Source: Chlorobiales bacterium Clorobi_01 (lineage in GTDB: Bacteria; Bacteroidota; Chlorobiia; Chlorobiales; Chlorobiaceae). From it: a stretch of 64,000 nt of DNA. The position numbers and the translations under genes are program-made. The notes beneath the pieces were generated by a model. The model saw only the letters and a program-made list of their open reading frames with translations, ran no database searches and was not told the origin of the DNA. Shown here one piece after another: positions 36,277 to 45,627 of the stretch (its first letter is position 1; each line of letters opens with the position of its first letter). Location: assembly GCA_001602925.1 (NCBI GenBank), contig LUZT01000016.1, positions 1 to 64,000 of the forward strand. The letters run 5' to 3'.

Positions 36277-38435
36277 AATCCTTTAACCTTTGTTTTGATG
36301 TTTTTCTTCCTCCGGAGAGAGCGCCGCATAAACAGCCTCTGGCTGTCGACTGCTGGCCGCCCGCCCCGTTTTCTGATATAGGTTCCGTCCGGCTGCATCT
36401 CCCACGATTTGCGGTTATCGCCCAGGTTCAGTTCAAGATCGGATTTGATCGATTCAACCAGGCGCGGTTCAATAACGGGAAAAAGCGTCTCGACCCGCTT
36501 GTCGAGGTTACGCGGCATGATGTCAGCACTGCCCAGAAAAATCCGGGCATGGTCTCCATTATTAAAATAATAGACCCGGCTGTGTTCGAGAAATCTTCCG
36601 ATCACGCTGACAACCCGGATGTTTTCGCTAATGCCGGGAATACCAGGCTTGAGGCAGCATATACCCCGGATGGCCAGATCGACCTTCACGCCGGCCATCG
36701 AGGCGCGGTAGAGCGCCCGGATGATCTCCTCATCGACCAGTGCATTCATCTTCATGACGATCCTGCCGTTGCCGGTGTGCTTCTGGTGGTCGACTTCGTG
36801 GCGGATCATCTCCATGATCCATCGCCGCGTATTAAGCGGCGAAACGATCAGCGAGCGATATTCGCGATGCTTCGAGTAGCCGGTCAGCGAGTTGAACAGC
36901 TCGGTGACGTCGTCGGCAAGCACCGGGTCGGTCGTCAGATAGCTGTAATCGGTATAAATTCTCGCGGTCACGCTGTTATAGTTGCCGGTGCCGAGATGCA
37001 GGTAGTGGCGAAGCCCCTCCTGCTCCCGCCGTACGATCATCGTGAGCTTGGCGTGAGTCTTCAGGCCGGGCAGGCCGTAAACCACGTGCGCTCCGGCATC
37101 TTCGAGCGAACGCGCCCAGAGGATGTTGTTCTCCTCGTCAAACCTTGCCTTCAGCTCGACCAGCACCGCCACCTGCTTGCGCTGCTCGGCGGCGAACATC
37201 AGCGCCTTGACCACCGGCGAGTTGCTGCCTACCCGGTAGAGCGTCTGCTTGATAGAGAGCACATCGGGATCGCGCGCCGCCTGCCAGATGAGATCAACCA
37301 CTGGCTTGAACGAGTCGTATGGGTGATGCAGCAGCATATCGCCGGAACGCATTTCAGCAAATATGTCAGCAGTCCGCTTGTCATCGAGCGGATTGTTCGG
37401 CACGAAAAGTTCGTCTTTCAGATCAGGCCTGTCTATTTTAAGCAGCTCTATCAGCGCGCTCATGCCAAGCACGCCGCCAATTTCGTAGACGTTCCGCTCG
37501 TAAGTTTCAAGGTTCTTGACGAGGAGGCTCCGGATGGAGTGCGGCATGTCGGGATTGATATCGAGACGTACCACCTTGCCGTAGCGACGCGAACGCACTC
37601 CCTGCTCGATGCTTTCAAGCAGATCGCCGGCCTCATCCTCTTCGATCTCGATGTCCGCATCGCGGATGATCCTGAATGGATGGCACTGCAGGATGCGCAT
37701 CTTTGGAAAGAGCTGATCGAGGTTGTGCTCGACAAGATCTTCGAGCAACAACAGTCGAATCCGGTCGTCGCCGAAGCCAAGTCCCTCGATCTGGTCGAGC
37801 CGGACAATTCTCGACAGAATGCCGGGAACCTTGACGCGAGCAAACTTGATCGCTCCGCTCTCCTCGTCCTCAAGCTCGATTGCAAGATTCAGCGAGAGGT
37901 TGGACATGAACGGAAAGGGATGGCCCGTATCGAAAGCGAGCGGAGTCAGAACAGGAAAAATCTCCTTTCTGAAATAGTCACGGAGAACCTGCTGCTGATG
38001 CTCCGAAAGCGATGATGCGCTGACAAATTCAATCCCCCTCCTTTTGAGGGACGGAATAATCTCCTCGAAAAAACAGGTGTTACGCTGCCGGATCTGCTCG
38101 ATGACTCGCTCGCGGATCTGCTCGACCATCTCCATGGGCGTGAGCCCATCGACCGAGCGCTCGTTGATACCCGCGGCGCACTGGTCATCGAGTCCCGCCA
38201 CGCGGATCATGAAAAACTCGTCGAGGTTGGAGCTGAAAATCGAGATGAACTTGATGCGCTCCAGCAACGGATGCGCAGCGGAATCGAGAGCCTCTTCGAG
38301 AACCCGCTGGTTGAAATCGATCCAGCTCAGCTCACGGTTCACGTAGAGCAAGGGATCGCGCAGATCCGGCTCGGCTATAGCCGCCGGAACCAATGTCCCG
38401 TTTTCCGCATCTCTCATTTGCTGTTGTGCTGGCAA
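36273..38435 (-). CDS. ppk: Polyphosphate kinase 1
   Basis: 720 residues from 38435, or 714 from the ATG at 38417, which overlaps the preceding stop in an ATGA; neither has a clear Shine-Dalgarno, so the start is open. [19 protein letters not shown] begins the N-terminal domain; the catalytic core has [11 protein letters not shown] and [14 protein letters not shown] with the phosphohistidine, followed by [10 protein letters not shown]. The enzyme builds polyphosphate from ATP and stores phosphate and energy. Four-gene string with the cyclo-ligase upstream and rpiB downstream. Confidence 0.95.
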   Translation of the reverse strand: MPAQQQMRDAENGTLVPAAIAEPDLRDPLLYVNRELSWIDFNQRVLEEALDSAAHPLLERIKFISIFSSNLDEFFMIRVAGLDDQCAAGINERSVDGLTPMEMVEQIRERVIEQIRQRNTCFFEEIIPSLKRRGIEFVSASSLSEHQQQVLRDYFRKEIFPVLTPLAFDTGHPFPFMSNLSLNLAIELEDEESGAIKFARVKVPGILSRIVRLDQIEGLGFGDDRIRLLLLEDLVEHNLDQLFPKMRILQCHPFRIIRDADIEIEEDEAGDLLESIEQGVRSRRYGKVVRLDINPDMPHSIRSLLVKNLETYERNVYEIGGVLGMSALIELLKIDRPDLKDELFVPNNPLDDKRTADIFAEMRSGDMLLHHPYDSFKPVVDLIWQAARDPDVLSIKQTLYRVGSNSPVVKALMFAAEQRKQVAVLVELKARFDEENNILWARSLEDAGAHVVYGLPGLKTHAKLTMIVRREQEGLRHYLHLGTGNYNSVTARIYTDYSYLTTDPVLADDVTELFNSLTGYSKHREYRSLIVSPLNTRRWIMEMIRHEVDHQKHTGNGRIVMKMNALVDEEIIRALYRASMAGVKVDLAIRGICCLKPGIPGISENIRVVSVIGRFLEHSRVYYFNNGDHARIFLGSADIMPRNLDKRVETLFPVIEPRLVESIKSDLELNLGDNRKSWEMQPDGTYIRKRGGRPAVDSQRLFMRRSLRRKKNIKTKVKGL

Positions 38436-39013
38436 TTGATGATTTCATTTTCTGTGACCACCATGTCGAGCGGCTCGTCCCAGGGATCACACGGCACCGA
38501 CGGAACCTCCTGAAAGCTGAATGCCAAACCGATTTTCACCGGATGGATACCATGCCCAGACAGACGGCTGAAGAAACGGTCGTACCAACCTTTTCCAAAA
38601 CCGATCCGCCCTCCTCTCCGGTCAAAACCCGCGAGTGGCACAAAGACCACCTCGAAACGCTCCTCTCCGGATAGCACGAGCGGCTCGGGAGTGGGCGGTG
38701 CCGATACCGAAATCCTGAACTTTTGGGCAGAATGGTAAATGGCAGCCTTCATGACCCCCTTTTCAATATAAGGCATATACACCGCTTTCCCTTCGAGTGC
38801 AAGCCTTTCGAGCAGCTCAAACGTGCGGACCTCGCGGTCATGCTCCATCGAGACGTAGCAATGAATCCTCCTTGCCTCACGAAGGAGCGGCAAGAATGCG
38901 GCTTGCGTCTGAATCTGTTCGCTATCGGCAAGCCATCGCTTCAGTTCGAATGCCCTGCGCCTTGCGAGCAGGTTTTTCCGTAATACAGCCTTGCTCTCCA
39001 TCACCGTTTCCAT
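38414..39013 (-). CDS. 5-formyltetrahydrofolate cyclo-ligase
   Basis: 199 residues. The N-terminal [13 protein letters not shown] and the C-terminal [25 protein letters not shown], with FKVGLAFSFQ-like [10 protein letters not shown], are the family signatures; ATP and substrate sites lie there. It converts 5-formyl-THF to 5,10-methenyl-THF with ATP. First gene of the string with ppk and rpiB; the 333-base gap upstream separates it from csmF on the other strand. Confidence 0.92.
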   Translation of the reverse strand: METVMESKAVLRKNLLARRRAFELKRWLADSEQIQTQAAFLPLLREARRIHCYVSMEHDREVRTFELLERLALEGKAVYMPYIEKGVMKAAIYHSAQKFRISVSAPPTPEPLVLSGEERFEVVFVPLAGFDRRGGRIGFGKGWYDRFFSRLSGHGIHPVKIGLAFSFQEVPSVPCDPWDEPLDMVVTENEIINCQHNSK

Positions 39014-39347
39014 GCCGGATCGAGTCCGTTGTTCTTGCCTGCAATCCCGGTCATAAAAGCCGGTTACAGGCGGTTAACTAACCAGATTAACTTGTAAGAT
39101 AGTAAATATGAACACGATAACGCAGAACAGCTGTATTTCTCGTCCCTACCCTTACCATGCCCGGAAACACCGGCATAATGACTGCTCATGCGCGTCAACT
39201 GCGGCCATCTCGACGTTTCCTTTATGTGAAATGAGGAAGGATTGTATTACATTGAAAAATAATTGGCCTGCGCATTGTTCATCAGATGCCTTGCGTGGTT
39301 CACCTCGGTTATTTCAATTTTCTTTTAACACATAACTACTGATTATC
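39014..39347. other. 334-base intergenic region carrying the csmF promoter
   Basis: No gene seen. It holds the divergent promoters of the cyclo-ligase string and csmF; the last 60 bases before csmF are AT-rich. No riboswitch or palindrome of the shared operator type recognised. Confidence 0.4.
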
Positions 39348-39581
39348 ATGGCAAACGAATCAGGAAACATTGGCGTATTCGGCGATCTCTTCACGGCTGT
39401 TGGCGACCTGGCCCAGCAGGCCACCGACATGGCCGGAAGCGCACTCAAAACAGCCACCGACACGGTTCAACCGGTAACCAACGCATGTGTGCAGCTCTGC
39501 ACGACCGCTATCAATTCGGCAACGCAGCTTGTCGAGGGTGCCACCAAAGCCATCACCACGGCGATCGCACCGAAGCAGTAA
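39348..39581 (+). CDS. csmF: Chlorosome envelope protein, CsmB/CsmF family
   Basis: 77 residues. The pattern, an N-terminal polar stretch, a repeated amphipathic helix with TDMAGSALKTATDTVQPV, and the end KAITTAIAPK, matches what I remember of CsmB (which ends in SSAIAPKK) and its paralogue CsmF. These small proteins line the chlorosome envelope monolayer with CsmA and help shape the antenna. The symbol csmF rather than csmB rests on residue differences from CsmB and is likely but unproven. Monocistronic between a long leader region and a strong terminator. Confidence 0.8.
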   Translation: MANESGNIGVFGDLFTAVGDLAQQATDMAGSALKTATDTVQPVTNACVQLCTTAINSATQLVEGATKAITTAIAPKQ

Positions 39582-39635
39582 CCGGCTTATGCGGGCTCTG
39601 GGATACCGGCAAAACCGGTGAACCAGACAGACTGA

Positions 39636-39686
39636 AAAACGAGAAACCCTTTACACCACACGGTTGTAAAGGGTTTCTCGTTTTTT
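39636..39686 (+). terminator. Very strong terminator after csmF
   Basis: A 20-base perfect stem (39636-39655 with 39665-39684) with a 9-base loop and T-runs on the plus strand; the minus strand is also A/T-rich, so it may act on the converging TIR gene too. Confidence 0.93.
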
Positions 39687-39715
39687 GGGAAACGATATCA
39701 TAACGCCAGGGCTTT

Positions 39716-41365
39716 TCAAAGCTGGCATGAACGGCCTGGATCGATCGATTTCAGCGAAGCAACAAGCTGGTTCAATTGCCTGTTGTAAAGAGCGTTGTCA
39801 TGCTCCCACCCATAAAACAGGGGAATGAAATTTTTCCTCAGCTCCCTACCAAAATTCCGTCCGCTTTCGTGATCGGTCAGGTCCCACTCATTAAGCCGGT
39901 CTTCCTTGACCAGGCTGACCGGAAAGAGCAACCGCTGTCCATCCCTTGCTTCACGTTGAACTACTTTGAAGAACGTGTTTTTCAACCACTCTCCCTTCAT
40001 GCTGGCATCGGAAACGACAAGCAGCATCTTTTCACAGCACTGATTCGCCCGATCAAGATGCTGGTCGAGATAACGGTTGCTTTTGAGCGTGTCCGGGCAA
40101 AGCCAGCACCTGATCCCATGCATCTGCAAGTCGGCGTACAGACGTTCGACAAACTTCTTGTCCCGCGAGCTGTGGCTGATGATACATGACAGGTAATCAA
40201 AATCCTTGCCGGACATGGTCCTGACATGATCAATCATCCCCTCAGGCACCCCACAACCACGCATGAAAGCGTCGGAGAGTTTCCCAAGCGAACGGTAAAG
40301 CGTGCTGATGCTGACCTCCGATGGCCCCCGGTGATTGATCGCGTCAAGCCCTTTGACCGTTCTGAGATCGACATTCATGAAACTGGTGTGAAACGTCTCC
40401 GATCCACTCAGATTGGTCATATTCAGCTCCGCACCCCTGAAATTGGCCAGACAAAGATTGGCGTTCTCCAGATTGGCGTCGCAAAGATTGGCACCGGTAA
40501 AGTCAACGCCGCAGAGGCTGGTTCCCGTCAGATTCGCGCCGTTCAGGTTCGCCATGCTGAAATCAGCACCGCTCAGGTTCGCGCCTTTGAGATTGGTCCA
40601 TCGAAGCCGGGCCCCGCCAAGATTGGCATCGCTCAGGTTGGCATCACTCAGATCAGCCTCGCTCAGGTCAGCTTTGCTCAGATCGGCTTCATGCAGATTG
40701 GCGTGATGCAGATTCACATCCCTGAGATCAGCCTCGTGCAGATCGGCCTCATGCAAATCCGTGTCGTGTAAATCCGCCCCCAAGAGATCAGCCTCATCGA
40801 GCTTGGTATCATGAAGATCGGCCTCTCCGGCATTTGCCATGCTCAATGCCACGCCGGACAAATCGGCCCAGCTCAAGAGCGCCTCGCGCATATCGCACTC
40901 GTTGAGGTTGGCACAGTTGAGCCTGGACCGCGTGAGAATCGCCCCTTTCAGATTGGCATGATTGAGGTCGGCCATGCTGAGATTGGCTCCGTCCAGAATT
41001 GCTTCGCTCATGTCGGCCCTGACAAGATTTGCTCCGCTGATATCGGCGTTCGACAGATCGCTCTGCCGCAAATCCGCGCCGGTGAAGTCCGCGCCGTTCA
41101 GCTTCGCATCCCTGAACGAAACCCTGCTGAGGCTGGCTCCGCTGAAATTGGCCGCCTTGAAACTTGCGCAGCTCAGGTTGGCTCCGGAAAGATCGGTCTC
41201 GCTGAAATCCTTTTTGTTGAACTCCACGGCCTCACCGGGATGCGCCTGTCTGTAGCGATTCCACTCCGGAACCGATCTGCGCAACATCTCGAACGCCTGA
41301 GTGGTTTTGGAGGTCTGGCTCCCGGGCTCCGGTTCCCGGTCAGAAATTGGCTCTTTTTTGTTCAT
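39716..41365 (-). CDS. Pentapeptide-repeat protein with a C-terminal TIR-like domain
   Basis: 549 residues. After a polar N terminus (about 1-48), roughly 300 residues form A(D/N)LxxA(N/D)LxxA-type pentapeptide repeats, a right-handed beta-helix. A linker precedes a TIR_2-like domain from about residue 385: DYLSCIISHSSRDKKFVERLYADLQMHGIRCW, then LKSNRYLDQHLDRANQ and MLLVVSDASMKGEWLKNTFFKV. The Glu that normally follows W in W-x-x-x-E for NAD cleavage is not evident (WLKNTFF), so NADase activity is doubtful. Possible role: signalling or defence scaffold. Many such pairs are known; the substrate is not. Confidence 0.8.
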   Translation of the reverse strand: MNKKEPISDREPEPGSQTSKTTQAFEMLRRSVPEWNRYRQAHPGEAVEFNKKDFSETDLSGANLSCASFKAANFSGASLSRVSFRDAKLNGADFTGADLRQSDLSNADISGANLVRADMSEAILDGANLSMADLNHANLKGAILTRSRLNCANLNECDMREALLSWADLSGVALSMANAGEADLHDTKLDEADLLGADLHDTDLHEADLHEADLRDVNLHHANLHEADLSKADLSEADLSDANLSDANLGGARLRWTNLKGANLSGADFSMANLNGANLTGTSLCGVDFTGANLCDANLENANLCLANFRGAELNMTNLSGSETFHTSFMNVDLRTVKGLDAINHRGPSEVSISTLYRSLGKLSDAFMRGCGVPEGMIDHVRTMSGKDFDYLSCIISHSSRDKKFVERLYADLQMHGIRCWLCPDTLKSNRYLDQHLDRANQCCEKMLLVVSDASMKGEWLKNTFFKVVQREARDGQRLLFPVSLVKEDRLNEWDLTDHESGRNFGRELRKNFIPLFYGWEHDNALYNRQLNQLVASLKSIDPGRSCQL

Positions 41366-41614
41366 GGAAATCAGGAATAAAATTTTTTAACTGTGAAGCT
41401 GGAGTCAGTTAGAAACTGCCAGCGAACTCCTGATCGATATCCAGACCTTCATGCCAGCCGCAAGATTATTCATATACAGCATGACCTTTCCGAACATAAT
41501 TGTAATATATCAACAATATTCTGACTTGCCCCCGTTCCTGCAAAAAGCGAAAATTCGTGAGCCGCATTGTTTTTCTGCAATGAGAATCACCTCTTCTGTC
41601 AACACGTCAATAGC

Positions 41615-42328
41615 ATGAAAACATTTTCATCTCTGTCAAAACCAGCCACTCATCGCTCGATTTACTGTGTCGGCAAAAACTACCCTGATCACGCTCGTGA
41701 AATGGCTTCATGGGAGACTGACAAGCCCGAGCCGCTGCATGAAAAGGAGCCTGTTATCTTTATGAAACCCGGCACGGCGCTTTCTACTGACGGCTGCACC
41801 TCGATACCACGGTTCGAAGGGCAGCTGGCAAGCAAGAACCTTCATTACGAAGGCGAGCTGGTGCTGCTGATTGGCGCGGATGCTGATGAAGTATCGCTTG
41901 CCGACGCTTCGGCGATCATCGCCGGTTACGCCGCCGGGCTCGACATGACGCTGCGCGATGTACAGCTCGAAGCCAAAAATGCCGGAAATCCCTGGCTGAA
42001 AAGCAAGGGGTTCCGCCAGAGCGCACTCGTCTCGGAGTTCATCGCTCCGGAATCGGCTGGCCCGTGGGCTGAACTCGCCATTTCGCTGCGGCTGAACGGA
42101 GAGCAGAAGCAGCACTCGAAGGTCTCGAAAATGACCTTTTCACCGGCCTATCTGGTGCATTATTTATCGTATATTTACGGGCTGCGAGCCGGAGACCTTG
42201 TCTTTACCGGTACTCCTGCGGGCGTCGGAAGCGTGCTGCCGGGCGATCGTCTCGACGTTTCGCTTGAAACCGGCGACGACCATTCGCAGGCAAAAATACT
42301 GGTATCGCTCCAGGCGATTGTTTCCTGA
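41615..42328 (+). CDS. Fumarylacetoacetate hydrolase (FAH) family protein
   Basis: 237 residues from the ATG at 41615; the frame from 41567 adds 16 residues with no family support. YCVGKNYPDHAREM and FMKPGTALS are typical N-terminal parts; HYEGELVLLIG carries the metal-binding Glu pair, and YAAGLDMTLRDVQ the Asp. The C-terminal LVHYLSYIYGLRAGDLVFTGTPAGVG is family-typical. FAH-fold enzymes act on acylpyruvates, oxaloacetate or related C-C bonds; which is unclear. pyrC begins 19 bases downstream on the same strand. Confidence 0.88.
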   Translation: MKTFSSLSKPATHRSIYCVGKNYPDHAREMASWETDKPEPLHEKEPVIFMKPGTALSTDGCTSIPRFEGQLASKNLHYEGELVLLIGADADEVSLADASAIIAGYAAGLDMTLRDVQLEAKNAGNPWLKSKGFRQSALVSEFIAPESAGPWAELAISLRLNGEQKQHSKVSKMTFSPAYLVHYLSYIYGLRAGDLVFTGTPAGVGSVLPGDRLDVSLETGDDHSQAKILVSLQAIVS

Positions 42329-42347
42329 ACTATTTCATTCCCCGACC

Positions 42348-43667
42348 ATGAGCACTCTGTTTCTGAACGCAAGACTTCTGAATCCCGCTGAAAATCTCGA
42401 TACCGTCGGCTCGATAAAGATAGGCGACGACGGCCTCATCGAGGCGGTCGCGGCTGGCGGCGAATCAATCCCGGCGAAGGCGGAAGACAACGTCATCGAT
42501 CTCGCAGGCAAGGTGCTCGCTCCAGGCCTTTTCGATATGCACTGCCACTTCAGGGAACCCGGACAGGAATACAAGGAGACGCTTGAAACCGGCTCCGCCG
42601 CTGCTGTTGCTGGCGGTTTCACCGGTGTGGCGCTCATGCCGAACACCAGGCCGGTCATCGACAGCCCGCTCGGCGTAGCCTACATCCGCCATCACAGCGC
42701 CGGACTGCCGATCGACCTCGAGGTGATCGGCGCCATGACTGTCGAAAGCCGGGGCGAAGCGCTCGCGCCGTATGGCAAATACGCTTCGTACAGCGTCAAG
42801 GCCGTTTCGGATGACGGCACGGCCATCCAGAGCTCACAGATCATGCGCCTCGCAATCGAATATGCCGCCAACTTCGACCTGCTCCTGATCCAGCACGCTG
42901 AAGACAAGCACCTCACTGCTGGCGGCATCATGAACGATGGCGCAGTCTCGGCAATGCTCGGGCTGAAAGGGATTCCCGAAGTGGCCGAACCGATCATGAT
43001 CGCCCGCGACCTGCAACTCATCGCCTGGCTGAAAAAGCACAAGCTGAACGGAGCCGTAGCGGAACCGCGCTACCACGTGGCGCACATCAGCACCGCAGAA
43101 TCGGTCGCTCTGGTGCGCAAGGCAAAAGCCGCGGGGCTGAAGGTCACCTGCGAAGTGACGCCACACCACTTCACCCTGACCGAGCACGATCTGTCGGGCA
43201 CCATCGAAAAGGGCAACTTCATCATGAAGCCCCCGCTCGCTTCGGTGGAAAACCGCGACGCCCTCATCGAAGGACTGCGGGACGGCACCATCGATGCTAT
43301 CGCCACCGATCATGCCCCTCATGCCAAGCACGAAAAGGAGTGTCCGCCCGATCAGGCGGCGTTCGGCATCATCGGCCTTGAAACCTCACTCGGCCTGACC
43401 ATCACCGAACTGGTGGACAAAGGAGTCATCACCCTGTCGCAAGCCATCAAGCTGCTCTCAACCAATCCCAGACGCATCATGGGCCTCGAAACCATCCTCT
43501 TCCAGGCGGGTCGCAAAGCCAACCTCACCATCATCGATCCCGACTGCGACTGGACAGTCAGCGAATCGGATTTCGGCTCGAAGTCGAGAAACACTCCCTT
43601 CATGGGACGCAAGCTCAAAGGCAGAGCACTGGGTGTCTACCATAACGGCAAGCTCATCATGCGCTGA
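42348..43667 (+). CDS. pyrC: Dihydroorotase
   Basis: 439 residues from the ATG at 42348, chosen because the barrel begins right after; the longer frame overlaps the FAH gene. DMHCHFREPGQEYKE carries the zinc-binding HxH, and IATDHAPHAKHEK the catalytic Asp; GTLKG-like conserved FAHP loops are also present. Class I dihydroorotase closes carbamoyl-aspartate to dihydroorotate in pyrimidine synthesis. The 19-base gap suggests an operon with the FAH-family gene. Confidence 0.93.
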   Translation: MSTLFLNARLLNPAENLDTVGSIKIGDDGLIEAVAAGGESIPAKAEDNVIDLAGKVLAPGLFDMHCHFREPGQEYKETLETGSAAAVAGGFTGVALMPNTRPVIDSPLGVAYIRHHSAGLPIDLEVIGAMTVESRGEALAPYGKYASYSVKAVSDDGTAIQSSQIMRLAIEYAANFDLLLIQHAEDKHLTAGGIMNDGAVSAMLGLKGIPEVAEPIMIARDLQLIAWLKKHKLNGAVAEPRYHVAHISTAESVALVRKAKAAGLKVTCEVTPHHFTLTEHDLSGTIEKGNFIMKPPLASVENRDALIEGLRDGTIDAIATDHAPHAKHEKECPPDQAAFGIIGLETSLGLTITELVDKGVITLSQAIKLLSTNPRRIMGLETILFQAGRKANLTIIDPDCDWTVSESDFGSKSRNTPFMGRKLKGRALGVYHNGKLIMR

Positions 43668-43789
43668 ACGTGCCAAATGGAAACAAAGTGTTTTATCTTT
43701 TTTCTTTACACTATTTTTCTTACTTTCGGTATCTTTTTAGTTGAATTTGTTGTACAGCATCAACCCAAAGCATTTTATATACACGACCT

Positions 43790-43981
43790 ATGGCCAAGAA
43801 ACAAACGTTCGGTGACAAGCAGAAAAAAGGCACTGTTGATTTCAAAATGGCGAAGCTGGTCTATTCGGTGAAGTCCGAAAAAACCAATGCATGGAAATTC
43901 GTCGAGAAGAGCGTCCGCATTCCCAATGGCGAGAACGAACTCGACGTCCTGAAAAAAGCGATGGCTGGCCAGGGGAAGTAA
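43790..43981 (+). CDS. Small conserved basic protein
   Basis: 63 residues: KKQTFGDKQKKGTVDFKMAK, then a VYSVKSEKTNAWKFVEKSV core and a helical C terminus. The core faintly resembles the DUF4295 small basic proteins of Bacteroidota. Its role is unknown; a ribosome- or nucleic-acid-linked function is a guess from the charge. It lies 122 bases after pyrC. Confidence 0.6.
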   Translation: MAKKQTFGDKQKKGTVDFKMAKLVYSVKSEKTNAWKFVEKSVRIPNGENELDVLKKAMAGQGK

Positions 43982-44023
43982 TCCCGGCAAAGCCCCCCTG
44001 CTTTTTTTGTCTGATCTCATCTC

Positions 44024-44824
44024 ATGAACGATCACCAATCTCATTCCCGGGAAGAAAACGCCCGGGAATGGTTCGAAGAGTGGTTCGACCATCCCCTCTA
44101 TCTCAAGGTTTATCATCACCGCGACGCCGAAGAGGCGGAGCGCTGTGTGCGGACCATTCTCGACCTGATCGGAATCAATCCGGCAGACCAGACCACGCAC
44201 TCCGTTCTCGACATCGCCTGCGGCGCGGGACGCCATGCGCTTTCCTTTGCCCGCACAGGCCTGCGTGTAACTGCCAATGACCTCTCGCCCTACCTGCTCG
44301 ACCAAGCCCGAGAGCAGGCAACGACAGAGGGAATCGAAATGGAGTTCAGCCGGCAGGACATGAGAACGATCCGCTTCGAACGCAAGTTTGACCTTATCGC
44401 TCAACTGTTTTCAAGTTTCGGCTACTTCGAGACCGATCAGGAAGATCGTGATGTGATCGCCAATATAGCTTCCCTGCTCAACCCCGGCGGCTGGTACGTG
44501 CTCGACCTGATCAATCCCGCGCAACTGAAAAGCCAGTTTACCCCGCGCACTGAACGAAACTCCGAATCGCTGTCGATTATCGAAGAGCGCACGCTTTCCG
44601 AACGCCATGTCACCAAAAGGATCACCCTGCATGAGGCCAACGGCAGGGAGCACTCTTTTACCGAGTCGGTCCGGATATACAGCCCGGCTGAGGCCTTCTC
44701 GCTGCTCGAATCGGGCGGCTTTGCCGTTGAACGAGTAGTCGGCGACTATGAGGGCAGCCCGTTTGACGAAGCAACCTCCCCGCGCATGATGTTGCTCGCC
44801 CGCCTGTCGGCATCCCGATCCTGA
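44024..44824 (+). CDS. Class I SAM-dependent methyltransferase
   Basis: 266 residues. Motif I is VLDIACGAGRHAL (SAM-binding, near residue 64), followed by VTANDLSPYLLDQAR as the acidic loop, and FDLIAQLFSSFGYF as the later beta strand. The C-terminal half is an extra beta-rich region typical of this Rossmann subgroup. The acceptor is unknown. It starts 42 bases after the small basic protein gene. Confidence 0.85.
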   Translation: MNDHQSHSREENAREWFEEWFDHPLYLKVYHHRDAEEAERCVRTILDLIGINPADQTTHSVLDIACGAGRHALSFARTGLRVTANDLSPYLLDQAREQATTEGIEMEFSRQDMRTIRFERKFDLIAQLFSSFGYFETDQEDRDVIANIASLLNPGGWYVLDLINPAQLKSQFTPRTERNSESLSIIEERTLSERHVTKRITLHEANGREHSFTESVRIYSPAEAFSLLESGGFAVERVVGDYEGSPFDEATSPRMMLLARLSASRS

Positions 44825-44928
44825 CCAACATCTATTTCATTCCTCCATATCCAAATCGCTATCGGAACCTGATTCATCACGACCGTTCGATGAAGGCGGC
44901 GAAACCGATTTCGATTATCAGAAAGTTC

Positions 44929-45627
44929 TCACTTCAGCAATAACTTCCCAAGCGTGTCAACGCCTGCTTTGCGCCCGACGGCGAGGAGGCGCTGGAAGAG
45001 CTGGGCGGTGAGGTAGGCGTCGCCGGGTGAGGTGTGGCGATCGTAGAGACAGATGCCATAGCGGGCACAGAGATTGTCGAGACGATACTCTCCGCTTTTG
45101 TGAGCAAGATTATAATATGGCCCTTTTTCGAGCCGCTTGGCAAAACTGGCCGTATCGAGCGCCTCGTTAAACAGCTTGATGCCGTACCGCTGCGAGAGCA
45201 CACGGCCAACCATGGCGATATCAAAATCAGCGTGATGCGCCACAATCACCCCGTTGCCGAGATAATCGAGAAAACGGCATACCGCCTCGTCCTCCTCCAT
45301 CCCCTGGGTAAGATCCCGCTTCAGGATTCCGTGTACGCTGACCGCATCCTTGCCGCCAATAGCTTCCTGGCGAAGCAGCACCTCGAACGAATCGGCGATG
45401 TCGATGGTCGAGCCCTTCATGGACACTGCGCCAATTGAAAGTATTCGGTCCTTGACGAGATCGAAACCGCTGGTTTCTGTATCGAAAATGACGAAACGCA
45501 GCTCGTCAAGCGGTGTATTGCGCTGTAACGGGTGGTCGAACAGGCTGACGTACCGGCAAATGCTCTCCGGCAGCAAACCTTTGCGGCAACGCCTCGACAC
45601 CTGGATTTTGCGGGCAAACTCAAGCAC
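44929..45627 (-). CDS. DnaQ-like 3'-5' exonuclease
   Basis: 232 residues. FVIFDTETSGFDLVKDRILSIG is ExoI of the DEDDh family, NGVIVAHHADFDIAMVGR ExoII, and HTSPGDAYLTAQLF ExoIII with His and Asp. It resembles the epsilon proofreading subunit, but stands beside a DUF294/CBS protein rather than polymerase genes. The start overlaps the preceding gene by 8 bases, so coupling with the DUF294 protein is likely; the same pairing recurs in Proteobacteria. Confidence 0.87.
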   Translation of the reverse strand: MLEFARKIQVSRRCRKGLLPESICRYVSLFDHPLQRNTPLDELRFVIFDTETSGFDLVKDRILSIGAVSMKGSTIDIADSFEVLLRQEAIGGKDAVSVHGILKRDLTQGMEEDEAVCRFLDYLGNGVIVAHHADFDIAMVGRVLSQRYGIKLFNEALDTASFAKRLEKGPYYNLAHKSGEYRLDNLCARYGICLYDRHTSPGDAYLTAQLFQRLLAVGRKAGVDTLGKLLLK

